Shown here: positions 39,528 through 49,048 of the stretch, piece by piece | Numbering within the stretch: position 1 is the first letter of the stretch | Layout of the letters: every line of letters starts with the position of its first letter | Source: Artemisia argyi | Taxonomy: Eukaryota; Streptophyta; Magnoliopsida; Asterales; Asteraceae | Direction of reading: 5' to 3' | DNA length: 64,000 nt | NCBI GenBank assembly: GCA_030686995.1 | Contig: CM060697.1 | Coordinates: 39,963,959 to 40,027,958, forward strand | Notes under the pieces: generated by a model | Databases searched by the model: none | The model's input: only the letters and a program-made list of their open reading frames with translations | Told to the model about the DNA's origin: nothing | Made by a program: the position numbers and the translations under genes

Positions 39528-40506
39528 CAGGAACATTGAGAGCAGGAGTGCTTGCCCCCGATTTATCAAACAAATTTCCTGACTCATCAAAAACATTGAC
39601 AACCTCATCTTCATCATCAGTCTCTCTATTTCCATCACCATCATCATCAATTGGTAAAGAGTCAAACGGATTAGAAGTAGTCACACTAGCAGCCACATTA
39701 GGAGGAATACCTTTAGGTGGTTGATGGCTGTTGTTATTAGTAGTATTACGGGTAGACGTGCTACTAACTTTAGGATCAGAATTAACACTTGAGTTAGAAG
39801 CACCTACTGGTTTATGAGAAGAACCAGCACTAGTACTAGCTTCCCCTTGTGTAGGTGTGCTAGTAGACGGTGTAGTAGTGGCTTTAGGTCTGTATTGCAT
39901 GTTTTTGCCAACCGGAACACCATGAAAAACATTTCCAGCATTGTTATCCTTAGCAACCTTTTTGTTTTTACCTTTTTTACCCACTTGTTGAAACCCATCA
40001 TTAGATTTCTCTACAACCAGAGTAGTCACGACTTTCTTAGGACAAGTATCACTAGAGTGGCCAAAAATCAAACACACATCGCACCTTGGTGGTTACCATT
40101 CATATTCCACCCGAATTGTTTCCGAGGAAAAACCAAGCTCATCAATATACGGGACCCCTACAGTTATGTATTCCTTAAGGGCAGCCTTAGAGTCAATTTC
40201 AATTAAACACCGAGCAAAGCTACTCCTTCCCCAAGAATCAATACACATAGAGCTAGTGTAGGAATCGAGCATGATAGGCTTACCAATATGTGTAGCAATG
40301 ATGCTAATACCATCTTCATTAAAGACCTGCAGCGGGACATCATGGAGTTTAACCCATACCGGAATACGAGTCAGCTCCTCCTTTGTTAAACTAGTGCTCA
40401 TGGTCCATTTTTTAAGGATAATAGGGCTATTCTTAATCATCCACGGTCCGCCTTCAAGAACAGCATCTAAACCGACTTGAGTATCAAACTTAAAGAAAAA
40501 AAAAGC
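39520..40506 (-). pseudogene. LINE ORF1 C-terminal part, 5'-truncated
   Basis: Retains the second half of the DUF4283-like region (FDTQVGLDAVLEGGPWMIK, IPVWVKLHDVPLQVFNEDG), the knuckle CDVCLIFGHSSDTCPKK (its first Cys codon lies at the edge of a break near 40078-40095), and a Ser/Thr/Asn-rich tail ending PALNVPDV. A stop near 40093 splits the frame. The N-terminal ~250 residues are missing because of the LINE 5' truncation. It ends over the ORF2 start, as in the intact copy. Confidence 0.82.
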
Positions 40507-41160
40507 CTTTTTGATACTAGTACACCTTTTCCTGGTTTCTGTCTTCACTTTATGGCAATTCTCTCGATCTCTGATAAGTCGGCTAATAGAATCCTATATA
40601 TAGGAAGTAGCTAAAGCATCCTTACTCTCTATAGTCAGTAGCTTTCGCATCCTTTTTCTTATCTATGTTCTTACCTCAAGTTTCTTTCCCTAGGCAGGTT
40701 TCACACAAAAGTTGAGAAAAGGCATAACTGATAGAAAATAAGTGAAAAGAAAAAGAAGTGGCACTATAGAGTTCGATTCCCTATAATAAAAGTGGCGGGC
40801 TTGCTTGCTATTCCCATCTCAATCGATGAAAGAGAACTAGGGGTGCTTAGAAGAAGCCAGCTTTTAGGTAACCTTTGCTTAGAGGACCGGCTATACTACT
40901 AGTGACTTAGATCTTGTGAGAAAGCAGAAAATCGGGTGCCCGCAGCTACTTTAAATGTGAAAGGAGTGAAGTTAGCCTATCAGTAAGCACTCCTTCTACT
41001 CTTTAGGAATCCCCTGGAAATAGAATGCTGAAGTGATGGGTAAGCTCAAGTAATCCCTACCTTCCCTACAGAACTGAGAAGAGATAGAAGTCAGATTAGC
41101 TCTCTAAAATGAGTAGAGAAGAAAGTATAGCTTACCACGGAGTAAAGACGGGAAAGCCTT
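40507..41160. other. Mitochondrial-like DNA, segment 2 (probable NUMT)
   Basis: Short piece between the LINE at 35036-40506 and the nest at 41161-55123, with the same texture as segments 1 and 3. Its last 15 bases (AGACGGGAAAGCCTT, 41146-41160) reappear at 55124-55138, so it was once continuous with segment 3. No gene recognised. Confidence 0.65.
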
Positions 41161-41829
41161 TTCCCTATTCCGATCAGATCTAAACATCATCAAAACCGCC
41201 TCTCTATTATTCTATAATATGCAATCGGTTGTTGTTTGATGCTATTCTATGGGAAGGGGTGTGTCGTGCTCTTCTAATCATCACATCTACTGAAATCGCT
41301 GCCTATATATAACCCTAATCGATCATATAGTCGGTTCTCTGAATCGTTTTTCCTTAGGGTTTTTTGTATCGTTACCCATTTATGTACCCCTAAGATTACA
41401 CTACCTATTTATTGGGTATTCATGGTCGATTTCCAATTCCTGCTTTTCACTCATAACGATTTTTTAGTCGGTTTTTTTATTGGTATGATCATTGTTTCCC
41501 GAAACCCTAATTCTGTCGATCTCTTATTTATAAACTTTTAGGGTTTCGATTCTCTTTGTATGTACATCCCTAAACGATTAATATCTTAATCGTTATAAGG
41601 GTTTTCTAAACCCTTATAAACTTTTTGTAATCGATTTTTGGGGTTCTCTTGGTTCGATCGTATCCTGATGATTACTACCATATTATTTAGATCGTTCCTG
41701 GGTTGGATATGGCTTTAACGATTATAAAACCTTTTTTAGGTTTTTACTTCCTCTTGGATTTGGACTGCTCCTGGACGAAACTTTTTCTAGGGTTTCGTAT
41801 AACTGGATATTTGCTGGTGTAATTAGAGA

Positions 41830-42265
41830 AAACGGCTATCAACCCTAAATACGATCTCTACTATGGGCGATTTTCTGAATTCCCTCCTACCTCACTAAAT
41901 CGATCTCTAAGCTTCTAAATCTTGTCCTACTCCTCATAACGATTGTGTTTTGGACGGTTAACTTGATTAATTCAGTCCTATAACATTGTTTTTATTTGTA
42001 TTCAGACCTGATTTTATTAGGGTTTCGGTTTTTTTAGGGTTTTCATTCAATCGCTGTTTGGTGTTTCGTTTCTTTCCTAGCCGACTTTATTCATTCTGGT
42101 GCTATCATGGAAGTCGGTTAGGATCCTTGGTGCTATATTAATATGCCTTGACTTGTTTGAGGTACACGGTTTTAAGATTTACGTTGATCTTTTGATTTCT
42201 TTGTAATCGTTTTTTTAGGGTTTCGCTTGTTAGGGTTTCTTTGTTTCGTTTTTTCTGTTATCATT
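41830..42265 (+). promoter_or_regulatory. LINE 5' UTR / putative internal promoter, telobox-rich
   Basis: Precedes ORF1 in copy 1 and is nearly identical in copy 2 (48612-49048). It holds repeated telobox-like motifs (TTAGGGTTT and AAACCCTAA forms), for example near 42018-42044 and 42216-42240. Plant teloboxes are known promoter elements of translation-related genes. Use as an internal promoter here is inference from position and conservation across copies. Confidence 0.4.
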
Positions 42266-44041
42266 ATGGAGAAAGGTGGCTTTGTTGAGGTTGATGTTGA
42301 TAGTTTAGAAGCTAGAATGGCTAAATTGAAGAAGGATTCTCGTATATCTGATGGGAAGCAGCAACGACAAGCATTTAGGGTTCTCACAAACCCTAAATTG
42401 GATTCGAAAAATCAGGTAACTAATGATATGGCTGTTAGTGGATCTAATGTGAATGCTATGGATGCTAGGGGTGAAGTTGAAACTGTTGCTGCTACGGTTA
42501 GTAGCATGGATCCTGGTGCTACATGTGAGGATGGATACACGGATGAGGTATTTGGTTCTTATTTTATGTCTAACACATCTTGTATGCCTAACGTGGGGAT
42601 TGGATTTTTTCCTCCTATTTCCACTACTTCAAAAGCTACAACCGTTGATGCTAACTTACCAAAGGGTGATGGTGTTGGTGTATCTAATATGGCGGGCAGA
42701 TTTACTCTTGTTAATAATTCGACACAAGCTAAAACTAAGATCATGGGTATACCTAATGATTCCAATCCTATAGTGCATTATGTTGATGTGAATTCAGTAC
42801 CTAAATCTTATATTGGTGTGACTACTGGTACGAATAATGCTACTACAAAAGTGAAACCTAATTTTCGTACGGTTAAGGTGGATAATGTGTTTAAGGGTGT
42901 CGATATCTCTATTCCCCGTAAGGTTGTTCAAAATATTAGTTCGAAATTTGAGTTTACCCTTTATGGTTATTTTATTGGGAAGCGTATTGCTTTTCCTGTG
43001 GTGGAATATTTTGCTCGTAACAATTGGGCAAAGCATGGTTTAAAACGCGTTATGATGAATGATAATGGTTTTTTCTTCTTTAAGTTTGATTCCCAGGCAG
43101 GTTTGGATGCTATATTAGAAGGGGGTCCATGGATGATTAAAAATAACCCTATTATTCTTAAAAAGTGGACTATGAATACAAGCTTAAAGAAAGAGGAATT
43201 AACACGTATTCCAATATGGGTTAAGCTTCATGATGTTCCATTGCAGGTGTTTTCGGAAGATGATATTAGTATTATTGCTACGCACTTAGGTACTCCAATA
43301 ATGCTTGATTCTTATACTAGTGCAATGTGTATTGATTCCTGGGGAAGAAGCAGCTTTGCTAGATGTTTAATTGAGATTGATTCTCATGCTGATCTTAAGG
43401 AGTCAATTACAGTTGGTGTCCCTCTTGTGGATAGTCTTGGATTCACGTCTGAAATAATCCGGGTAGAGTATGAATGGAAACCTCCTAGGTGCGATGTTTG
43501 TTTGATATTTGGCCATTCTACAGATTGTTGTCCTAAGAAAGTTATGCCTACACCAGTTGTGGAGAAATCTAATGATGATGATGGTTTTCAACTGGTGGGA
43601 AAAAAGAAAAATAAAAAGAAGGGTATGGCTAAGGATAATAATGTGGCTAAGGGGTTCCCTGTGGGTAAGAACATGTATTATAGACCTAAAGTTGTTGCAA
43701 CTCCATCTCAACCATCAGCAGGTGTAGCTAGTACTTCTGGTCCTCCTCTTGAAAAGGTGGATGTCGCTTCATCTAGTAGTACTTTTCAGTCCAAGGAGAG
43801 TATTAGCCCGTCTCATAATGAGAATGTTACAACAAACAACCAAACTACCAAGGTAAGTTCCTCTAAACCGAATGCTAATATTTCCACTTCTAATCCTTTT
43901 GATGCTTTGGCTATTGATGCGGGTGGTCAGGAGGATACTAAGCTTGATGAGGAGGAGGTTGTTAATGTTTTTGATGAATCTGGTAATTTATTTGATCAAT
44001 CGGGGGCAAGCACTTCCGTTCTCAATGTGCCCGATGTTTAG
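42266..44041 (+). CDS. LINE ORF1 protein (DUF4283-like, CCHC zinc knuckle), intact
   Basis: 591 residues. The start is the ATG of MEKGGFVEVDVDSLEARMAK; in-frame codons upstream lack ATG. Residues ~1-215 are low-complexity. Residues ~225-380 form the DUF4283-like region (LYGYFIGKRIAFPVVEYF, GGPWMIKNNPIILKKW, IPIWVKLHDVPLQVF, CIDSWGRSSFARCLIEID). The zinc knuckle CDVCLIFGHSTDCC (CX2CX4HX4C) lies near residue 410. After it come a Lys-rich stretch and a Ser/Thr/Asn-rich, then acidic, C terminus (DEEEVVNVFDESGNLFDQSG). Plant L1-like ORF1 proteins of this type are thought to bind LINE RNA and chaperone it. The stop TAG overlaps the ORF2 ATG (ATGTTTAG). Confidence 0.92.
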   Translation: MEKGGFVEVDVDSLEARMAKLKKDSRISDGKQQRQAFRVLTNPKLDSKNQVTNDMAVSGSNVNAMDARGEVETVAATVSSMDPGATCEDGYTDEVFGSYFMSNTSCMPNVGIGFFPPISTTSKATTVDANLPKGDGVGVSNMAGRFTLVNNSTQAKTKIMGIPNDSNPIVHYVDVNSVPKSYIGVTTGTNNATTKVKPNFRTVKVDNVFKGVDISIPRKVVQNISSKFEFTLYGYFIGKRIAFPVVEYFARNNWAKHGLKRVMMNDNGFFFFKFDSQAGLDAILEGGPWMIKNNPIILKKWTMNTSLKKEELTRIPIWVKLHDVPLQVFSEDDISIIATHLGTPIMLDSYTSAMCIDSWGRSSFARCLIEIDSHADLKESITVGVPLVDSLGFTSEIIRVEYEWKPPRCDVCLIFGHSTDCCPKKVMPTPVVEKSNDDDGFQLVGKKKNKKKGMAKDNNVAKGFPVGKNMYYRPKVVATPSQPSAGVASTSGPPLEKVDVASSSSTFQSKESISPSHNENVTTNNQTTKVSSSKPNANISTSNPFDALAIDAGGQEDTKLDEEEVVNVFDESGNLFDQSGASTSVLNVPDV

Positions 44042-47000
44042 TATTGCTTCATGGAATATAAGGGGTCTGAACCGTGCCCCTAAACAAAAAGAGGTTCGTC
44101 AGGTTGTTAATGAGAATAATCTTAGTGTGTGTGCTATTTTGGAGTCTCATGTGGATGCGTCGGGTGTGTACGATACTTGTCGTAAGGTTTGTCGTAAGTG
44201 GAAATGGACATCTAATGGGAATCTTTGTACTAAGGGTTCTCGTATCATTCTGGGCTGGAATGATGATATTGTTGATGTTATGGTTATGGCTTCTACTAAC
44301 CAAGTTATGCATGTGCAGGTTAATGTTCGTAATGAAAACAAAGCCGTTTTTTGTTCTTTTGTTTATGCAGATAATTATTATATTAATCGGAGAGCGCTTT
44401 GGAGTAACCTTGATAGCCATGCTAAATTCATGCGTAGTAGACCCTGGGTGTTATTGGGCGTCTTTAATGCTGCCCTTAATTTGGAGGATCATTCGTGTGG
44501 TGGTTATGCTCCTGATATTGCTATGCGTGAATTCAAAGAATATGTCTTGAATATGGAGGTTTCGGATGTTAATAGTACGGGGTTGCATTTTACATGGAAT
44601 CAAAAACCAAGAGGCTCTAATGGTACGTTAAAGAAGATTGATAGAATTATGGGTAATTTAAAGTTTGGTGATGATTTTCCGGGTTCGTTTGCTATTTTCC
44701 AACCGTATCGTATATCTGATCATTCTCCTTGTGTTCTTCGTATTCCTCAAGTGGCTAAGCTCAAACCTAAACCTTTCAAGTTCTCTAATTTTTTGGTGCA
44801 TAAAAAGGGTTTTATTGATACTGTTACTTTGGGGTGGAATCTTGGTGTTAATAGATGTGCTATGTATCGTGTTGTTAAACGTTTGAAGGGGCTGAAATCT
44901 TCGTTTCGTAAGCTTTTGTATAATCAAGGGAATCTTCATGATAGGGTTAATACTCTTCGTAAGGAGTTAGATGAGGTCCAAACTGCTATTGATAAAGACC
45001 CGTTTAATTCAGCCCTTTGTGATGATCATGCTCATTACCTTCTTGCTTTCAAGGAGGCAATTTTAGATGAGGAACGGTTTTTAAAGCAAAAATCTAAAGT
45101 TCAATGGCTTCAAGAAGGTGATTCTAATACGGCTTATTTTCATAATGTTGTTAAAAGTAAAAGTGCTCGCAATCGAATTGAAGTGGTTCGGGATGCGGCT
45201 AATGTTTTGTATGAAGGAAGTGCAGTTGCTGGGGCTTTTGTTTCTCATTATGAGCAGTTTCTGGGTATTGAAGGGGATTGTTCCCCTCTTGATGATCATA
45301 CTTTATTCTCTAATGTTCTTAATCCGCAAATGGCTGATTTTATGGTGAGAGATATTACGGATTCTGAAATTCGGGAAGCCATTTTCTCGATGGGGGACGA
45401 TAAAGCTCCTGGTCCGGATGGGTACACTGCTGCTTTCTTTAAGAAAGCATGGTCTGTTGTGGGGCCAGATGTTATGAGTGCTATTCGGGATTTCTTCTCA
45501 AATGGTAAGCTTCTTAAGGAAATAAATCACACGATTATATCTCTGATCCCTAAAGTGTCTACCCCGTCTAAGATTACTGATTATAGGCCTATATCTTGTT
45601 GCAATGTGTTGTTTAAATGCATTAGTAAAATAATTGCGAATTGTGTTAAAGATAGCCTTGGTCATCTTGTTAGTATTAACCAATCTGCGTTTGTTCCTGG
45701 GCGGCATATTTCTGATAATATTTTGCTTACACAAGAACTGATGAGGAATTATCATAGAGGGAGAGGTCCGCCTAGATGTGCTTTTAAAGTTGATATTCAA
45801 AAGGCGTATGATACGGTTGATTGGGTGTTTCTTAGGTCAATTCTGATTGGTTTTGGGTTCCATCCTAAAATGGTCGATTGGATTATGGTTTGTGTCTCTA
45901 CTACATCGTATTCCATATGTGTTAATGGGGATCTTCATGGCTGGTTCCAAGGTAAGCGAGGTCTTCGGCAGGGTGACCCGTTATCTCCTTACTTGTTTAC
46001 TTTGGTTATGGAGGTTTTAACCCTTATTCTACAGAAAAAGGTTGCTAATACGGCGGAGTTTCAGTTTCATCATTTATGTGAGCAGCAGCGTATTATTAAC
46101 CTTTGTTTTGCAGATGATCTTTTCCTATTCTCTAGAGGCCACCCTGATTCGGTTAATGTTATTATGCAAGCCTTGGAGGATTTCAAGAATGTTTCGGGTC
46201 TTATTCCGAGTATTCCCAAGAGTACTGCTTTTTTCTGTAATGTTCCTAGTGGCTTGAAAGCAATGATTCTTCAGTCTATGCCATTCGCAGAAGGTTCTCT
46301 TCCGGTTAGATATTTGGGTGTTCCTCTCATTTCGTCTCGGCTTCTTTATAGGGATTGCAAGGTTCTTGTGGAGAAATTAGAAGGGCGAGTGAATGATTGG
46401 CGTAATAAGTTTCTTTCGCTGGCGGGTAGGCTGCAATTGATCAGATCCGTGTTGTCTTCGATGCATATTTATTGGGCTTCTGTTTTCATTCTTCCTGCTC
46501 GTATTATTCATGATTTGGAGCCGCTCATGAGGGGTTTTTTATGGTGTCAAGGGGATATGAAAAAGGGTAAGGCTAAAGTGGCGTGGGATTCTGTTTGTAT
46601 GCCTAAAAGTGAAGGTGGTCTTGGTATTCGTAGAATGGCAGACTTTAATATTGCTCTTATGACTACGCATATTTGGAGTATTTTAACTAATAAAGAGTCT
46701 TTATGGGTCCAATGGATTCATTCTTACAAACTTCGTGGAAGGAGTTTTTGGGATGTTCCTTGCTTGGGAGATGTTAGTTGGGGTTGGCGTAAGCTGCTTG
46801 CTATTAGACCGAAGGTACGTCCGTTTATTTGGCATATGATCAAAAATGGTAGGTCTACTTCTGTTTGGTTTGACATGTGGAGTGAGATTAGCCCTCTTCG
46901 CAATATTCTCACCCCTAGAGACATTAGTCGGGCTGGTCTTACTTTATCGGACTCTGTTTATGATGTTATTGTTAATGGTTCTTGGAGATGGCCTGCTGAT

Positions 47001-47714
47001 TGGTATTCTAGATTTCCGGATTTAGCTAATCTCCCGATTCCTAATCTAGTGGATGATGCTGATGATGGTTTATTATGGAGGGATTTGGATGGTAATGTTA
47101 GGCCTTTTTCGGTTGCTTTAGCTTGGGAATCCATTCGTGAAAGAGCTGCTCAAGTCGATTGGGTTTTAATTCCGTGGTTTCCTCACTGTATTCCTAGGCA
47201 TGCGGTGCATTTATGGCTTGTTATTAGGCAGAAGTTGAAAACTCAAGATAGGCTGCGGGAATCTGATGTTGGGCCTAATGTTGATTTAAGTCTCCTTCGG
47301 TGCCCTCTTTGTGATACTGTTCCGGATTCTCACACTCACTTGTTTTTTGAGTGTCCATTTTCTTTGCAGGTTTGGTTACAGGTTCGATCTTTAGCTGGCA
47401 TGGATGCTATCTCGCCTTTGCTGGTTGATGTTATTGCGTTTATTATTCCTATTGCTAAAGGGCGTTCTGTTGTTAGTATCCTTTCTCGGTTAGTGCTTGC
47501 GGCTACAACATACTTCATTTGGATGGAACGTAATTCTAGGCTTTTTAATAAAAAGAAGTCTACTGTTGATGAGGTGGTCCAAGCTATTGTCTCTACCCTT
47601 CGGTTGAAGCTGGTTACCTTCAAGTTCAAGAAGTTAACCACTCGGTCTCGTCTACTGCTGGATAAATGGAAGATTCCAAGTGCTTGTTATTTTCACGAAG
47701 GGAGTGCCAGGTAA
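44034..47714 (+). CDS. LINE ORF2 polyprotein (endonuclease-RT), open but EN motif changed
   Basis: 1226 residues from the ATG at 44034, which overlaps the ORF1 stop; an in-frame ATG at 44025 is an alternative. The APE-like endonuclease spans residues ~3-235: SWNIRGLN (Asn8), ILESHVD (Glu37) and SDHSPCVL (~228). The GDFN motif reads GVFN at residue 143 (codon GTC, 44460-44462), losing a catalytic Asp that all other readable copies keep. RT spans ~455-730, with KAPGPDGYTAAFFKKAW, LIPKVSTPSKITDYRPISCC, FKVDIQKAYDTVDW, RQGDPLSPYLF and the intact catalytic FADD at ~692. zf-RVT lies near 1050-1110 (HLWLVIRQKLK, CPLCDTVPDSHTH). No RNase H was recognised. RT is probably competent; the endonuclease is probably dead. 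Confidence 0.93.
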   Translation: MFSIASWNIRGLNRAPKQKEVRQVVNENNLSVCAILESHVDASGVYDTCRKVCRKWKWTSNGNLCTKGSRIILGWNDDIVDVMVMASTNQVMHVQVNVRNENKAVFCSFVYADNYYINRRALWSNLDSHAKFMRSRPWVLLGVFNAALNLEDHSCGGYAPDIAMREFKEYVLNMEVSDVNSTGLHFTWNQKPRGSNGTLKKIDRIMGNLKFGDDFPGSFAIFQPYRISDHSPCVLRIPQVAKLKPKPFKFSNFLVHKKGFIDTVTLGWNLGVNRCAMYRVVKRLKGLKSSFRKLLYNQGNLHDRVNTLRKELDEVQTAIDKDPFNSALCDDHAHYLLAFKEAILDEERFLKQKSKVQWLQEGDSNTAYFHNVVKSKSARNRIEVVRDAANVLYEGSAVAGAFVSHYEQFLGIEGDCSPLDDHTLFSNVLNPQMADFMVRDITDSEIREAIFSMGDDKAPGPDGYTAAFFKKAWSVVGPDVMSAIRDFFSNGKLLKEINHTIISLIPKVSTPSKITDYRPISCCNVLFKCISKIIANCVKDSLGHLVSINQSAFVPGRHISDNILLTQELMRNYHRGRGPPRCAFKVDIQKAYDTVDWVFLRSILIGFGFHPKMVDWIMVCVSTTSYSICVNGDLHGWFQGKRGLRQGDPLSPYLFTLVMEVLTLILQKKVANTAEFQFHHLCEQQRIINLCFADDLFLFSRGHPDSVNVIMQALEDFKNVSGLIPSIPKSTAFFCNVPSGLKAMILQSMPFAEGSLPVRYLGVPLISSRLLYRDCKVLVEKLEGRVNDWRNKFLSLAGRLQLIRSVLSSMHIYWASVFILPARIIHDLEPLMRGFLWCQGDMKKGKAKVAWDSVCMPKSEGGLGIRRMADFNIALMTTHIWSILTNKESLWVQWIHSYKLRGRSFWDVPCLGDVSWGWRKLLAIRPKVRPFIWHMIKNGRSTSVWFDMWSEISPLRNILTPRDISRAGLTLSDSVYDVIVNGSWRWPADWYSRFPDLANLPIPNLVDDADDGLLWRDLDGNVRPFSVALAWESIRERAAQVDWVLIPWFPHCIPRHAVHLWLVIRQKLKTQDRLRESDVGPNVDLSLLRCPLCDTVPDSHTHLFFECPFSLQVWLQVRSLAGMDAISPLLVDVIAFIIPIAKGRSVVSILSRLVLAATTYFIWMERNSRLFNKKKSTVDEVVQAIVSTLRLKLVTFKFKKLTTRSRLLLDKWKIPSACYFHEGSAR

Positions 47715-47909
47715 GGGTTGTACTCTTTTTCCCTACTCCAAGGTTTTTCCCTATGGGTTTTTCTTGGAAAGGGTTTTTAAGGAGGCAAACTGCCTGGGTC
47801 GCCTTGCTCCCTTCGTGCTTATGGATGGATGCGGGACGTTCGCTTGATTTAAGATTTTTCTTGTTTTTATACCTAGTTAGGTGCTTTGTAATATAGCTAG
47901 GTTTGTGAT

Positions 47910-48045
47910 GTTTATGGCCTGTCATAAACTCTTGTTCATCAAGCTTTTGCTTGAGGTTAATGTGGTACTTCAGCCACATTCCATTTGTACTTAACGATTT
48001 TTTGGTTATATATTTACCGGGGTTAACCCCTTTACCAAAAAAAAA
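47910..48045 (+). other. LINE 3' UTR structured tail (hairpins plus poly(A))
   Basis: Four stem-loops in order: GTTTATG/CATAAAC around loop GCCTGT (47910-47929); TCAAGC/GCTTGA around TTTT (47939-47954); AATGTGG/CCACATT around an 8-base loop (47959-47980); and the palindrome GGGGTTAACCCC (48019-48030). TTTACC and poly(A) follow. The same order with different, still-paired stem sequences occurs in the non-autonomous elements. It is likely the site read by the element's RT at the start of target-primed reverse transcription (inference). Confidence 0.7.
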
Positions 48046-48369
48046 GATATTTGCTGGTGTATGATTTGTGTCTCGGTGGTTGTTACCCTTGTTTAGGGTT
48101 GTTTGGTTGATGTGTATTACCTGTTTGGACTGTGGTACGATACGTGGATTGGGGTGAGATGTTTATTAGGGTTTGTTTAACCCTTGTTGGCTGAATTGAT
48201 TCACAACCTATGGTTTTTGCTCCACGACCTGCTGCTACAACTCTCATTAATCGGTCTTGGTATGGTTGGTGTTGGTTATCATGTTCGGGATTCTTGTTCA
48301 TCGTTCATAGTCATGATCCTATATTGCTTTATTGTATTTTGTGATCGATGTTACTGGTTTCTATGGATG

Positions 48370-48611
48370 AGAGGGTCGTGTAGACCATGTTTTTGTCTCA
48401 AATTCAATTTGCAACGGATTTTACTCTTATTAGGTTATTAGATTATGCTTCTTGCATAATACTAATAGAAGATACATTGGGAATTTGATGCTGTGAGGTT
48501 GGGTTGCTTAGACCATGTTTATGCTTCAACGTCGATTTGCTATGGAAGTCACTCGTATTAGGTTATTAGATTATGCTTTTAGCATAATACTAATAGAAGA
48601 TGCAATTGGTT
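48370..48611 (+). repeat. Two copies of a ~125-bp hairpin module (A family)
   Basis: Part of the outer element at 41161-55123. Each copy runs from a ...TAGACCATGTTT stretch through ACTC.TATTAGG to a long hairpin. In the first, ATTAGATTATGC (48437-48448) pairs with GCATAATACTAAT (48454-48466), with one bulged base. The second hairpin is at about 48566-48592. One or two copies of the module also occur at 18600-18760, 19838-20100 and 31480-31640, so copy number varies between family members. Confidence 0.85.
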
Positions 48612-49048
48612 AAAACGGCTATCAACCCTAAATACGATCTCTACTATGGGCGATTTTCTGAATTCCCTCCTACCTCACTAAATCGATCTCTAAGCTTCTA
48701 AATCTTGTCCTACTCCTCATAAGGATTGTGTTTTGGACGGTTAACTTGATTAATTCAGTCCTATAACATTGTTTTTATTTGGATTCAGACCTGATTTTAT
48801 TAGGGTTTCGGTTTTTTTAGGGTTTTCAATCAATCGCTGTTTGGTGTTTCGTTTCTTTCCTAGCCGACTTTATTCATTCTGGTGCTATCATGGAAGTCGG
48901 TTAGGATCCTTGGTGCTATATTAATATGCCTTGACTTGTTTGAGGTACACGGTTTTAAGATTTACGTTGATCTTTTGATTTCTTTGTAATCGTTTTTTTA
49001 GGGTTTCGCTTGTTAGGGTTTCTTTGTTTCGTTTTTTCTGTTATCATT

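Larger units (their letters stand above)
35036..40506 (-). mobile_element. 5'-truncated LINE in mitochondrial-like DNA
   Basis: The 3' end is at 35036 (poly-T, GGGGTTTACCCC in the tail), followed by a rearranged 3' UTR, ORF2 (35867-39527) and ORF1 (39520 to about 40506). It is truncated inside the DUF4283 region of ORF1 at FFFFKFD. Mitochondrial-like DNA lies on both sides. I found no TSD, so the insertion may have come with a target deletion or a non-standard 5' junction. Coding parts have several stops and frameshifts. The 3' UTR hairpin GTGCTTATG/CATAAGCAC (35150-35173) is a perfect 9-bp stem although its sequence differs from the young copies. Confidence 0.87.
41822..48045 (+). mobile_element. 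Young full-length LINE, copy 1
   Basis: About 6.2 kb, with a perfect 16-bp TSD GATATTTGCTGGTGTA (41806-41821 and 48046-48061). Layout: 5' UTR to 42265, ORF1 42266-44041, ORF2 44034-47714, a ~330-bp 3' UTR with hairpins, and poly(A). Seven extra bases (ATTAGAG) precede the AAAACGGCTATCAACCC start shared with copy 2, and are either true 5' end or non-templated. Both ORFs are open over their full length. No frameshift was seen. The endonuclease carries one harmful-looking change (see ORF2). Confidence 0.95.

Noticed and set aside
42227..42265. Upstream extension of ORF1 (MLGFLCFVFSVII)
   Set aside because: It starts at TTG within the telobox-rich 5' UTR; the first ATG in frame is at 42266.
43872..44024. 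51-codon N-terminal extension of ORF2 upstream of the ATG at 44025
   Set aside because: It lies within ORF1, starts at a non-ATG codon, and reads as a hydrophobic out-of-frame shadow; the endonuclease starts at SWNIRGLN.
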